Assembly: GCF_023856365.1 (NCBI RefSeq)
Contig: NC_064549.1
Coordinates: forward strand, 7,891,608 to 7,955,607
Length of the DNA stretch: 64,000 bases
Origin: Brienomyrus brachyistius
Lineage: Eukaryota; Chordata; Actinopteri; Osteoglossiformes; Mormyridae
Direction: 5' to 3'
Shown here: piece after piece, positions 1-29,219 of the stretch
Position numbering within the stretch: the first letter of the stretch is position 1
Layout of the letters: every line of letters starts with the position of its first letter
Notes under the pieces: generated by a model
What the model was told of the DNA's origin: nothing
Database searches by the model: none
What the model saw: the letters and a program-made list of their open reading frames with translations, nothing else
Translations under genes and position numbers: made by a program

Positions 1-87
1 ACAAGGTAATCTTCCCATTTCGGAAAGAAAAAAAAAAAATGCTAGCAAACACAAAAAGCAGGATGGACTTAAGTAGTCACCAGGGTT

Positions 88-417
88 TCAATTCTCCTTC
101 AGAGCGATGACTTCCGTAAGGCACTGGCTCCGATTCTGAGCGATCTGCATGAGATCCAGTGTGTGAGAGATGACGAAGTAAGTGGGAGGCACCTGTACCG
201 AGTTATTAAAAGTGGCCTTGACCGATTTTCCCGGCACCATTTTTATAGCGAGTGAGGTAGAGGGCTCGCAGTCACAAAAAGAAAGCGTGTTTATTCGTGC
301 TGTGTACCCACCCATGAATTTTCTCTGATTCAGGAGCGAGAAGTTTTGGTCCAAGTGAAGATACCCCTTTACCAGAATTTCACACTGGGATGTCACCAGA
401 AAGACCAGGAGGGCTTC
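88..417 (-). CDS. Unassigned coding-like ORF, possible 3' exon of an unknown gene
   Basis: On the minus strand about 110 codons are open and end in TGA at 88-90. The last 40 codons favour CTG, ATC, GTC, AAG and GAG, as real vertebrate exons do, and the C-terminus reads ...QNRSQCLTEVIALKEN. I do not recognise the protein. There is no in-frame ATG near the start of the open stretch and no good minus-strand acceptor. The plus strand is also open here: an acceptor-like tract ends at 102 (ctccttcag), 25 codons run to 177, and a consensus donor gtaagt follows; a second acceptor-like tract ends at 333. The strand therefore cannot be decided. It could be the last exon of a gene downstream of supt5h, a convergent plus-strand gene, or chance. 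Confidence 0.25.
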   Translation of the reverse strand, partial: EALLVFLVTSQCEILVKGYLHLDQNFSLLNQRKFMGGYTARINTLSFCDCEPSTSLAIKMVPGKSVKATFNNSVQVPPTYFVISHTLDLMQIAQNRSQCLTEVIALKEN

Positions 418-650
418 GTAATCTCTTCCCCACCCTTGGTCAAATCTCCTTTACGTCCTTGTCCCACAAACTCTCCCATCTTCTATTTTCCCATCAAGCA
501 CGAAGATCCGTATCATCCATGTGCCTGAATGCACGCCACGCACAAAGTTCAGATATTCAGTTGAATGTGACTGAGATATTCCAACATTTTACTGTTCATT
601 AATGCTGTTTTTAGTTCAAATATAAAAACTCTCTACTGATAGTGTGTAGA

Positions 651-656
651 AATAAA
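651..656 (+). promoter_or_regulatory. Candidate poly(A) signal, plus strand
   Basis: AATAAA on the plus strand, 29 bases from the opposite-facing supt5h poly(A) signal at 685-690. It would serve a convergent plus-strand gene, if the coding-like stretch at 103-530 is read on that strand. A lone hexamer is weak evidence. Confidence 0.25.
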
Positions 657-684
657 TCCCACTGAAAACTGATGCATTTGACTA

Positions 685-690
685 TTTATT
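685..690 (-). promoter_or_regulatory. supt5h poly(A) signal
   Basis: TTTATT on the plus strand, that is AATAAA on the minus strand, about 236 bases past the supt5h stop codon at 926-928. No other minus-strand AATAAA was seen between it and the stop, so the 3' UTR is probably about 250 bases long. Confidence 0.55.
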
Positions 691-925
691 GGCATGGAAT
701 TTCACACTGAAAATAGTCGGCTCTAAAAACAGAGGGCCCAGGGGTGGGACATTTTACGGTTCAACACAATAAAAAAAATTAAACTATGTTTCAGGCTATG
801 CCGCTGTTATTTATACTGCAAACAAGAAAAATTAAATGACTTGACAGCAGGACAAAGTTACACGATGTTGGTTGTGTCAGCAAGTGCTGTGGTAGGTTGC
901 AGTTGCTCAGTGTGAAGAGTTTCAC

Positions 926-19522
<18,597 letters not shown>

Positions 19523-20103
19523 CCTGTTTAACAAGAGCAAGCAAAACGTTCACGCATTAACGACTCCTTATAACAATACTACCAATGGTACTAATAATCA
19601 TATGCTCATTCAAAAACGACGTATCAGTCAAATGATCTGAAATACCTAGATTCCCACCTGTTAACTGCAGCTGTGCAACGACGACATTCTACATTGTACT
19701 TACACTCATACACACTAAACGAAAATGTTAAAACGAGAAGCTACAGAACATACTTCAAATTAAGTTACACACGAAGGTGCACTGTCGCGAAGCGCAGGGA
19801 AACTTGCTGATCCATGCCTGCATGCTACACTTTCTACAGATTCTTAGGTCAAGGAACACATTAACTACAGAAGTGTATACTTTATAAATTCATCAAAACA
19901 AAATTCAGCAAAATCAAACGTATCGGCCGCTTGGAAGGAGCCAATTCCTAAATGCTAAGCGTGCGGTACCTAGGCCTGCAATGCTAATTCCGTTACCTTA
20001 AATCAAATGCAAATATAATGTGGTATATTTCAGTGTTTTGTGAATTAATATGCTGTTATTCAACATACGAAGATCGTCTGAATGATAAAACATAATTACA
20101 TAC

Positions 20104-20190
20104 CTTTCGTAGCTTTTTACTTTTTGTAAAAATACACAGTATAGGCTAATCCAGTCGTCGCTCTTGTTTCCCAATGCGCAACGACAGAAG
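20104..20190 (-). other. supt5h: supt5h 5' UTR exon (approximate)
   Basis: On the minus strand a donor AAG|gtatgt lies at 20104, and a matching acceptor (ttaaacag) sits one base upstream of the start codon at 19520-19522. Together they define a 5' UTR intron of about 580 bases (19524-20103). The 5' border is a guess, since the start site cannot be read from the sequence. Confidence 0.5.
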
Positions 20191-20265
20191 CAAACTATCG
20201 CGAGAGCTCGAATACCTCAGTTCTCACGGGATTTCGAGTCAAGTTGAACAGGAAGTGAGGTCATT
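20191..20265 (-). promoter_or_regulatory. Likely supt5h core promoter
   Basis: The region just upstream of the 5' UTR exon is rich in CpG compared with its surroundings. It holds TCTCGCGATA on the minus strand (20197-20206), one base off the palindromic TCTCGCGAGA motif of TATA-less housekeeping promoters, and an ETS-type GGAAGTG at 20251-20257. There is no TATA box in the expected place. This suits a constitutively expressed elongation factor. Inference from motifs only. Confidence 0.45.
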
Positions 20266-20269
20266 TTTT

Positions 20270-20731
20270 GGTGACAGACCGGGATATCAACGTATATGAA
20301 GGCTGCTATATTTGTCTGATGTTTGCGGAGATCCAGTTTACTGCATTAAAACACAACAAAAACACTTAAAACCCACGTTCACAAAGCATGTGTGCTGTGT
20401 TTTCCATGATGTATCATTTTCTTCTATAACTAAAGCAATGAGTAAGTAGAATTTTTAAGTTCTGGTTGAAGAACTTGGGTAAAAACATATGTACTTTGAC
20501 ATTTGTGAAACCTGCAAATTCTTGCGTCCATCTTATGGGGAGGTATGAGCCGTGATTAAGATTCAAGACAAAGTCCTTCAATGAGTCTTATCCATGCTGA
20601 GCTGTGTAGGGTGGCCAAAGTCCATCAATAAATCTGTTCTCTATGCTGGCCTGTGTAGGTGGCACTGAAGGCGGCGCCCACGATGATACAGTTCGTAGGT
20701 CCCATTCACGATGGACCTGTACCTCAAAGTA
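20270..20731. other. Intergenic, nothing recognised
   Basis: No gene, RNA or clear repeat was seen upstream of the supt5h promoter before the first transposon fragment. Confidence 0.5.
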
Positions 20732-20950
20732 TTGAGCAAAGGCTGTGAATACTTATGTACGTGTGAGTTCTCAGTATTTTTATTTTTAATAAATTTGCAA
20801 AAATCTCAAGTAAACTTTTTTCACGTTGTCATTATGGGGTGCTGTGTGTAGGATTTTGAGGAGAAAAATGAATTTAACCCATTTTGGAATAAGGCTATAA
20901 CATAAAATGTGGAATAAGGCATGCGCTGTGAACACTTGCACTGTATATAT
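20732..20950. mobile_element. Tc1-like transposon end fragment
   Basis: Contains the stretch ttgcaaaaatctcaagtaaac...cacgttgtcattatgggg, which I recognise as the end region of a very common fish Tc1-like family. No transposase is left. The family name was not checked. Confidence 0.5.
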
Positions 20951-20989
20951 ATCATTTTGTATCACTTTTTCTTAAATATTTTTGAGCGA

Positions 20990-21960
20990 ACCTAAGCATG
21001 CCCTATATCCTCCTCATATCATTTTAACTCATGGCTATAAAAGATGCATGCAGGAACAGAAGCACGAGACGCATGAAAGACTGGCAAAGTGTCAGTTCCC
21101 CCGAAGCTTAAAATCTGTCAGACTCTTAAACAAATCGACTTCAGTGAAATTTCTACCACAGGTATGTATAAGATTGTTCGTATTCCTTCCTCCGATTTTG
21201 ATTCCTTCTACATTTTCAGCAAGTCCGGCTTCTCTGAATGCATCCTTGTATGATGCCACGTTTGACCCTAACCCCTGGGTATCACCACACTCTGTCCAAG
21301 CCATAGCTTCTTGGTCAACATGAAGGTTTCTCATGAGGCTGATCAGATGGTTCGGAACACCCATGTTCTTTAACGTTGACCAAAGTTTGTGATGCAGTCA
21401 GAGGCCTTGCTGTAAGTTGAATATCAGTATAAGGTTTTCTGGTATTCCTTATGATCCATCTGATGTCAGTTATGATATCTCTAGTTCATCTGTCCATTCT
21501 GAAGCTTGCTTGTTCTTCCGGTCGTTCCCTTTCTACATATAGTTGTAATCATCTTTGTATATCTTTAGTAGAATCTTACTAGCAATGAGTGCAATATTTC
21601 AATAGTTACTGCAATCAGTGATGTCTCCTTTTTTAGGAACAGGAATAAACACTATCTTGTTCCGTCCGCTTTTCTGTTTTCATTTCTGCTGCCATGACCT
21701 CATGATTTGAGCTTTTGATGACTATATGAGCTCTTTTGTAATGTTGTCACATCCGGGCGCCTTGCCGACTGAAGCTTTATTGCAACAATGGTTATCTTTC
21801 ACGATGTCTAGTGCGTGGTCAAAGACAGCTATTCTGTGTACTCATTCCTCAGTCTGTTCTAGTGCATTCGATCTGCTCCCATTGGCGTCTTTCAGTGTGC
21901 CAATCCTTGGTTGGAATTCTTGTTCTGATCTCTTTCATATGTAGGCTACTTTAATGCCTT
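20990..21960 (-). mobile_element. Degenerate RTE-type (BovB-like) LINE fragment
   Basis: The minus strand, across stop codons and frameshifts, keeps pieces typical of RTE/BovB reverse transcriptase: KIVFIPVPKKGDITDCSNY, then DIITDIRWIIRNTRKPYTD, MGVPNHLISLMRNLHVDQEA, and GIKIGGRNTNNL near 21180. The YADD box itself is lost. Dead copy: the frame changes several times. The order of motifs along the minus strand follows the family from finger to palm. The family call is from memory. Confidence 0.6.
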
Positions 21961-22079
21961 ACTGACACCATTTACAACTTGCCTATTGCCTTCAGCTATT
22001 CATTTGTTTTCAATAGCTTTCAGTGTTTCTTCAGATTTCTGTGGCTGTGATAGCTTTTTTTTTCTTTCTCTTCAGTGAC

Positions 22080-22330
22080 ATGTCTACAGTGACTTTGCAG
22101 TACACAGTCTCCTTAATGCTTATACCGAACATTATGATGCATTATAAGGGTATCTATATTGCATTACAGATCAGAGCTTCATTAAGCATAATGCATAATA
22201 TTGTTTATAATAATAATAGTATTAATTCACAATTATAGCCATGCTTATGCCTTATGAATGCATTCCTATATTGTTATAAATGTGTTTATAAATTAGTAAA
22301 AACACAGCCATACGTGTTGCTTATAATTTT
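22080..22330. mobile_element. Possible AT-rich MITE remnant
   Basis: Repeated variants of cattaagcataatgcat and ttataaat resemble the palindromic element at 60707-61055. The ends could not be fixed. Confidence 0.3.
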
Positions 22331-22407
22331 TTTTCCCAAATTCTGTAAATAAATCTCACCCCTTAAGTGATGTTGTCAACTGCACCCTTCTCCCCCGTGT
22401 CTCCTGG

Positions 22408-22480
22408 TAAGTGGGAGAGACCAAAAACGTGGACCATCTTGGGGTCCCTGAGGACTGGTTTGAGCAACATTGCTTTAGCC
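22408..22480. mobile_element. Half copy of a foldback MITE
   Basis: The stretch around ggtccctgaggactgg...caacattgctttagcc resembles one arm of the foldback element at 56487-56642 (TTTCCCAGTCCGGTCC and its complement). Short and diverged. Confidence 0.35.
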
Positions 22481-23137
22481 CGTCACTGACCCTGGACTGG
22501 GGAGAAACCAGGAGACCCAGTCTGCCACACAAAGTTTGCTTACCAAGCTCACTACTGAAGATGACACTGAGACATAATTCAGTCCTGGTTCCCCATCTTG
22601 TAGGGAACGTACACGCTACCTACCACTTACTGCCCTGCTTGGCCTCTGAGAATTATTATGCCTTGAAGGTGACACCTTGGTCTGTGTGGATATCTCTTCT
22701 ATTTCCATGATGCTTCCATGGCTGCAGCCCGACCAGTCTGCTACTTCTATATGTCGCCAATGGCTCCAAGCACTGTGCCATGCACCACATCAAGTGGTAG
22801 GAAAGGTGGCACTGGGCCACTTTCTGTATTCTTTTCCTTGTGGCAAAACGGCTGACATCCGAAAACTACTTCTGAAATGGCTAGTGCCATGGACCGCACT
22901 GTTGTGCAACCCTGAAACTCTTCTCTCAAACAAGGAGATTCACCATCACAAGAAGCAATAAAAGTTTTGTATCCAGCAATGGTATACTTCCTCATTATGA
23001 GTAAAACACTTTGGTCATCATAATAAGAAGAATTCAAAATCATCTGTCTTATTTTACTGTTTTTTTACAAATAAATAAAAAAATGTCGTGATGAATATCA
23101 TGATATTGGTTTTAGGGCATGTCGCCTAGCCCTGTTA
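22481..23137. other. Intergenic, nothing recognised
   Basis: No gene-like exon or known repeat was identified. Overlapping ORFs on both strands here have no conserved motif. Confidence 0.4.
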
Positions 23138-23459
23138 TTATCATGCCTTCTCCCTCGTGTTCTCTGAGTAGCTCTAATTAGCCACTGTCGTGCCATGCTC
23201 GCCCGATCCTCCTGTGTGCCACCCCCCCCCCCCCCCCCGATACCTCGTGTGGAATCCCCGTGTTTACCAGCTGTTTCTCGTCATTGTTGATTAGTCCAAT
23301 GTATTTCAGTCTGCGTTAGGTACGTTTTCCCCAGTCCAATCATTAACATCAGTCGTTGTGTTTGTGTTTCTATGTATTCCTTCGATTAAACCCCATCTTC
23401 TCCTGACACCTTGAGTCCTGCTCTTGCTTCCCCGGTCCGCACCCGCTCCCATCGTGACA
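23138..23459 (+). mobile_element. LTR-like repeat (solo)
   Basis: Pyrimidine-rich sequence with a poly(C) run at 23222-23239, ending in CGTGACA. It resembles the elements at 38414-38723 and 47980-48249 in layout: a TGTCA-type start (eroded here to tcatgcc), a C/T-rich body, attaaacccc near the end, and a GTGACA end. This fits a solo LTR of a fish retroelement, but no internal genes or primer-binding site are seen. Confidence 0.4.
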
Positions 23460-23850
23460 GCCACACCTGGTCCCTCTTTAACCCTGCCTCTCGTTCTAGC
23501 CCTTGTGTGAATCCTCCCAGGTACCTCTTGTCTACCCCTCATCTATGCCGTATATAGTGTCTCCTTGTCCTGAGTTTCTCAGTCCAGTCATTGCTGTGTT
23601 GCCGAGTGCATGTGCTCCTCTGTGGTATATTTCAGTGTTTTCCCCTGACTCTCCCTATACCTCGTTTTTTTACCCCTTTATTTTCATTGCGACATATTTT
23701 CATTTCTTCATTGCGACAATTATAATGAAACAATGGTTGGGGCAACTGTGATAAAGTTAATTTTAAGTCATAAATTAATCTTCCTCAGTCTTTTGCAATA
23801 AAGGACTGAGGTACAGGGCTTATACCATGATGCTTGAAGAATGATGTTGC

Positions 23851-25690
23851 TACAGTCATTTGAAAAAGTTTGGTAACCAATCTCAGCCTGCATAATAATT
23901 TACTTTACTTCCTCCTAAGAAGGTAACAGTGGTATGTCTTTCATTTCCTAGGAACATCTGAGTACTAAGGTGTTTTCCGAACAAAGATTTTTAGTAAAGC
24001 AGTATTTAGTTGTACGAAATCAAACATGAAAAACTGGCTGTGCAAAAGTTTGGGAAAGTTTGCTGATTTGAATTCATGTAACTGCTCAGTACTGATCACT
24101 TGCAACACCAAATTGGTTAGATTAGCTCATTAAGCCTTAAGCCTCATAGACAGTTGCATCCAATCAGGGGAAAAGGAATTAAGGGTGACCAACTGCAAGT
24201 TGTGCTTCTCTTTGACTCTCCTCTGAAGAGTGACAGCATGGGATCCTCAAAGAAACTCCCAAAAGATCTGAAAACAAAGACTGTTCAGTATCATGGTTTA
24301 GGGGAAGGCTACAAAAAGCTATCTCAGAGGTTTAAACTGTCAGGTTCAACTGTAAGGAACGTAATCAGGAAATGGAAGGCCAGAGGCACAGTTGCTGGTC
24401 TGGCAGGCGAAGAAAATACAGGAGCAGCATGTGAGAATGGTTACAGCCCACAGATCTCCTCCAAAGACCTGCAAGAACACCTTGCTGCAGATGGTGTATC
24501 TGTACATCGTTTTACAATTCAGCGCAATTTGCACAAAGAACATCTGTATGGCAGGGTGATGACAAAGAAGCCCTTTCTGTCCTCACTCCACAAACAGAGT
24601 CACTTATTGTCAGGGACGGATTATGGACCGGGCCAGCGGGGCCGCTGCCCAGGGGCCCTTGGGGTGCAGGGGACCTGTGGGGCCCCTAGCCCAAAACAAT
24701 TTGCAATGCTTATCAACAATGTATTTTCGTTTGTCTATTTTAGAGGGCCTACATTCTTTGATCCTCTGCCTACAAGGGCCCCTGACCCTATAGGGAGGGC
24801 GTTTGGCTGCCAAGGGCCCTTGAATTGTGGTTGTTGTGGTGGTGGTGCTGGTGGTGGTGGGGGGGGGGGGCCTCGCGAACGTTTTGCCCAGGGGCTCACA
24901 CAACCCATAATCCGTCCCTGTTTATTGTATGAAAAATCTCAAACTTAAGACAAGCGAGATTCATTCTGGAACAAATTGCTTTGGACTGATGAGATGAAAA
25001 TTGAGTTACATGGTCATAACAAAAGGCGCTTTGCATGCCGGAAGAAGAACACTGCATTCCAAGAAAAATGCCTGCTACCAACTCTCAAATTTGGTGGAGG
25101 TTTCATCCTTCTGTGGGGCTGTGTGGCTAGTTCAGGGACTGGGGCCCTTGTTAAAGTCTAGGGTTGGATGAATTCAACTCAATATCAATAAATTCTTCAG
25201 GATAATGTTCAAGCATCAGTCACAAAGTTGAAGTTACACAGGTGTTGGATATTCCAACAAGACAATGAACTAAAACACAGTTCGAAATTTACAAAGTCTT
25301 CATGCAGTGGGATGCAATGTTCTGGAAATGGCCATCACAGTCCCCCGACTTGAATACCATCATGATTTGAAGCAGGCTGTCTATGCTCGGCAGCCATCAA
25401 ATTTAACTAAACTGGAGAGATTTTGTATGGAAGAATGGTCAAACATACCTCAATCCAGAATCCAGACACTCATCAAAGGCTATAGGCTGTTATATTTGCA
25501 AAAGGAGGCTCAACTAACTATTGATGTAATATCTCAGTTGGGGTGCCCAAATTCATGCACCTGTTTAATTTGGTTATGATGCATATTGCATATTTTCTGT
25601 TAATCCAATAAACTTAATGTCACTGCTGAAATACTACTGTTTCCAAAAGGCATGACATATATTAAAAGGAAGTTGCTACTTTGAAAGCTC
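23851..25690 (+). pseudogene. Tc1/mariner transposase pseudogene, interrupted
   Basis: The plus-strand frame from about 24240 encodes the N-terminal helix-turn-helix part of a Tc1-like transposase (KKLSQRFKLSGSTVRNVIRK). At 24611-24920 a hAT-type MITE breaks it. The frame resumes with FWNKLLWTDEMKIELHG (the first catalytic D in WTDE), then FGGGFILLWGC, then, after frameshifts and stops, WPSQSPDLNTI-like and NELKHS-like remains. The left end TACAGTCATTTGAAAAAGTT is a plausible terminal repeat; the right end is eroded. The element is dead. It is not a host gene despite the 264-codon ORF, whose last third is read through the MITE. Confidence 0.85.
24611..24920 (+). mobile_element. hAT-type MITE, copy 1, inside the Tc1 element
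   Basis: Terminal inverted repeats CAGGGACGGATTATGG and CCATAATCCGTCCCTG enclose a GC-rich body with runs of GGGCCC and a GGTGGT microsatellite. The flanks cttattgt and tttattgt match at 7 of 8 bases, the size of a hAT duplication. A second copy in the opposite orientation is at 44750-44997. No coding capacity of its own. Confidence 0.85.
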
Positions 25691-25839
25691 AACGTATGAT
25701 AAACAAAAATCCAAAAAATTTAGAGGGTTTCCGAAACGTCCTAAAACTATTTACAGGTTATAGGTATTTTCACGTAAATGTGATTTAAAGTGACCAAGTG
25801 CATATCAGCAGCACTACAGATGTGTGAAAGTGACTTAAT

Positions 25840-26720
25840 GGTCAGTGTTCTGTAGAGATAAGGGGGGTGATGGAAGCCACTGCTCTCGGGAAAAAGCTCT
25901 TCCTCAGTCTGTTTGTTCGTGACTTGATGGTCTTGAATCTTTCGCCCGATGGTAGGGGGACAAACAGTTTGTAACCTGGGTGGGTTCCTACATAGTCAAC
26001 TAGCATAAACATTGTTCAGATCTGGGAGATTGGTGCCCACGGTCCTCTGAGCAATCTTAAGTATCCGGGCCAAGTCTCTCCGGTTCCCTGCCATGCAGCT
26101 GGAGCACCACACTGTAGCCCCGCAGCAGAGAATGCTCTCTGTTGTGCTCCTGTAAAAGTTAACAAGGAGCTGAGTGGGAAGGCTGGTTTTTTTAAATGTT
26201 CTTGAGAAGAAAAGTCTCTGATGAGCTTTCTTCACAAATTGAGAGGTGTTAGCAGTCGATTTCAGGTCCTTTGAGATGTAGCCCCCCAGGAATTTGATGT
26301 TGCTAACCCTCTCCATTTCCTCTCCACTTATGTGGAGGGGGGGGGGGAGGTGTCGTTTTCCTGGTTCTCCTAAAGTCCATAACAATCTCCTTTGTCTTGG
26401 ATGTACTGAAGAGAAGGTTGCTGTCTGAGCACCACTGTACCAAGTGTGTCACCTCCTCTCTGCACTGGGTCTCTTGGTTTCCCGTTATCAGTCCCTCTAC
26501 CGTGGTGTCATCTGCAAATTTCACTATGGTGTTGGAGGTGCGGATGGGTGTGCAATCGTGTGAGAATAGGGTGGAAAGGGCTGGGCTGAGGACAGAGCCC
26601 TGTGGTACTCCTGTGCTCAGTGTAAGAGTGGATGATACACGGTTTCCCACCCTGACATTTTGTGGTCTGCTGGTGAGAAAGTTCAGAATCCATGAGCAGA
26701 GAGTGGTTGTTGGCATGACT
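25840..26720 (-). pseudogene. Non-LTR retrotransposon reverse transcriptase fragment
   Basis: On the minus strand two overlapping frames carry the reverse-transcriptase core of a jockey-superclade LINE (L2/CR1/Rex-like): [17 protein letters not shown], then [13 protein letters not shown] with the catalytic FADD box, then [16 protein letters not shown], then NIKFLGGYISKDL and ESILCCGATVWCSSC. A frameshift near 26340, next to a poly(G) run, splits the frame. The 5' part with the endonuclease is missing, as is usual for 5'-truncated LINE copies. The low-coordinate end near 25840 codes for the usual LPSG-type tail. Confidence 0.85.
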
Positions 26721-26885
26721 ATAATGACTATAAATTTATGAATATTTTATAAATACTTAATTGTTTAAAAAAGGAAAACATTTATTATAACCACAAAAGT
26801 TAAGTAATTTGGTTAACCAGTCACATAGAGGCGTAATCGATATGTTCTGGCAAACCATTTTCAGCTGTGTGCGCATGTCTGCGCA

Positions 26886-26960
26886 TAGGATGATGCACAG
26901 GATGATGCAGAGGATGATGCACAGGATGATGCACAGGATGATGCATAGGATGATGCATCG
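26886..26960. repeat. Tandem repeat, 12-base unit, six copies
   Basis: Six near-identical copies of aggatgatgcac. The unit length is a multiple of three, so both strands stay open and give spurious ORFs rich in Met-His-Arg or in Ile-Ile-Cys. Treat as a minisatellite. Confidence 0.9.
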
Positions 26961-27682
26961 TCTACTGCGAAGGATGCATTCCATATTTTAAAGTGCCTTG
27001 GAGTTATTGTTATTCATCTGCATAATATCCATCCATTCATCTTCCAGATGCTTGGGTAATATCTCTAATGACATGAGAAGGGTTACTGGTGCCTTGTAAG
27101 AGAGAATGGTTCCAGTACAAATCTACAAAAAGACATAGATTACATTGATTATTAGAGTGGATGAAAACAGAAAAGGAAATATATATATATTTTTTGCCTA
27201 TTATCACAATCCTTATATTCTGCATTTTCTTTAATGTTTGAAAATCTAATTATGGCAGGTAGTTTAAAGAGAATTCTCTGTTCGCCAGGGATGCACTCTA
27301 GCCATTTCTGTTGCTCCGTGAAATTATTATTATTATTATAGAAAAAAACAACAAAACATAAATGTTTATGTTTACTTTGCATTTCTTTTTTAAAATACTT
27401 GAACACAGGTAATCATGGATGATTTACATTTTTCACTCTGTCATTTTGTCACAGACAAAGGAAAAAAGTCACATTCAAAGTGCTAAGTTCTGTCAAATAA
27501 TGAACATCAGTGAAGTCACCTTTATAAAACACATCGATAAACTGTCAGTAAGCATTTGTAAACCTTGGGTCTATCACTTTCAATCATGCATTTATGCACA
27601 ATGGCATGATAAAACACTGTATAACAATGTGATGCATTAAAAGTTACTACAGGAATACAGACGTGCATGCAAGGTAGATTTT

Positions 27683-28290
27683 ATGGACGAAAGTATTGGG
27701 ACACCTGGCCATTACACCCACAGTAACTTGTATGACATCCCATTCTAAATCCATAGGCATTGATACGAAGTTGGTCCCCCCTTTACAGCTATAACAGCTG
27801 CAACTCTTCTGGGGAGGCTTTCCACAAGATTTTGGAGTGCGTCTCTGGGAATTTCAGCCCATTCATCCAGAAGAGCATTTGTGAGGTCAGGCACTGATGT
27901 TGGACATGAAAGCCCGGCTCGCAATCTCCATTCTAGTTCATCCCAAAGGTGTTTGAAGGGGTTGAGATCAGGGCTCTGTGAGGCCAGTCAAGTTCTTCCA
28001 CACCAAACCCACCCAACCAAGTCTTTATGGACCGTGCTTTGAGCCCTGGGGCACAGTCATGCTGGAACAGAAAAGGGCTGTCCCCAAACCTCAAAGTTGG
28101 ATGCAAAAAATTGTCCAAAATGTCTTGGTATATGGAAAGCCTTCCCAGAAGAGTGACAGCTGTTATAGCTGCAAAAGAGGAACCAACTCCATATTGATGC
28201 CTATGGATTTAGAATGGGATGTCATACAAGTTCCTGTGGGTATAATGGCCAGGTGTCCCAGTTCATTTGTCCATGTAGTGTATATACAGA
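27683..28290 (-). mobile_element. Internally deleted Tc1-like element
   Basis: Long inverted ends: AGTATTGGGACACCTGGCC with TGACATCCCATTCTAAATCC near 27690-27760, and their complements near 28200-28265. Between them the minus strand encodes a transposase piece (FLFQHDCAPGLKARSIKTW, FGVEELDWP), the region around the second catalytic D of Tc1 transposases. Most of the N-terminal part is deleted. A shorter fragment of the same family is at 29364-29525. Confidence 0.85.
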
Positions 28291-28925
28291 ATTCAAATGA
28301 GGTATCTTGTACGTGACCATTGCATTACTTATCAGTCCAGAAAATGGTGTCCGTCCTTGATAAGGCCACACACTCCTTTAAAAGAGGTTATGGCATGTTT
28401 TTTTGGGGATTTTAACTTGCACTGATGCCAATGTCTTTTTTTCAATTCCCTCCCTAATTGGGTCAATCCAACTTCATTCCTATCCTCAAAAAAACAATTT
28501 GCTCCCTGTGTGTGTGATATACTGCACACATTAATCACTGTTAAGGAATTTAAGAATTCACTTCAACAAGCATTTTGACTACTCTTACATATTTTTTTTT
28601 GTCTGGAACCACTGGTTGATTAAGCACTACTCATTGAAATGCATTATGGTCTGGAGTTGGAAATCCTCATTCAAAAAAACTTTATTACAAATATAAAATA
28701 TTTTTAGTTTTAAGCAGCTTATCATTTTTAATCAAAATACTGAAGTGACATTTTATAATGGACATAAAAACACACAAAATTTTATAATATTCAATATTTC
28801 TTTATACGGATGGATATTGCAGTAACATAAATTGGTATTAAAGCACATTATGTTTGACATGGTTAAGACCTTACTTTTCTAAATGTTTTTCTAAATCTAA
28901 AAAAATTTAGATTAAATGTTTGAGA

Positions 28926-29113
28926 TAGGGGTGGCCATATCTATTAGAAAGGGCCACTGTGTGTGCAGGTTTTCGCTGCAGATCCTTAATCAGATTATTG
29001 AACCCTGCTAGACTGGCTGAAGAGTCCTCACACCTGGGTTTGAACAGCAGACCTAAAGGTTACCCCCAAAACCTGCATACACACCGGCCCTTTGCGGATA
29101 AGACTGCCCACCC
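28926..29113. mobile_element. hAT-type MITE, second copy of the 11362 family
   Basis: Shares GGCTGAAGAGTCCTCACACC and the terminal GGGGTGG...CTGCCCACCC arms with the element at 11362-11553. It ends about 107 bases past the il15l stop codon, so it may lie in or just beyond the il15l 3' UTR. Confidence 0.7.
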
Positions 29114-29219
29114 AGATTCCCATAAGTTACCTCGATTCCCGGCCTGCATTTTCGATAATTAAATGGGCCGATATTCAGCTTCCATTAAATGACTTTTCCT
29201 CACACGGAATGACGGCCTG

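Noticed and set aside
24154..24948. 264-codon ORF as a host gene
   Set aside because: Its first part is Tc1 transposase and its last third is read through an inserted hAT MITE.
26757..26991. Met-His-Arg and Ile-Ile-Cys repeat proteins
   Set aside because: Both are products of a 12-base minisatellite whose period is a multiple of three.
27152..27406. Minus-strand ORF with a protein-like stretch (WLECIPGEQRILFKLP)
   Set aside because: A weak acceptor-like site exists, but no donor, partner exon or known family could be found, so it was left out.
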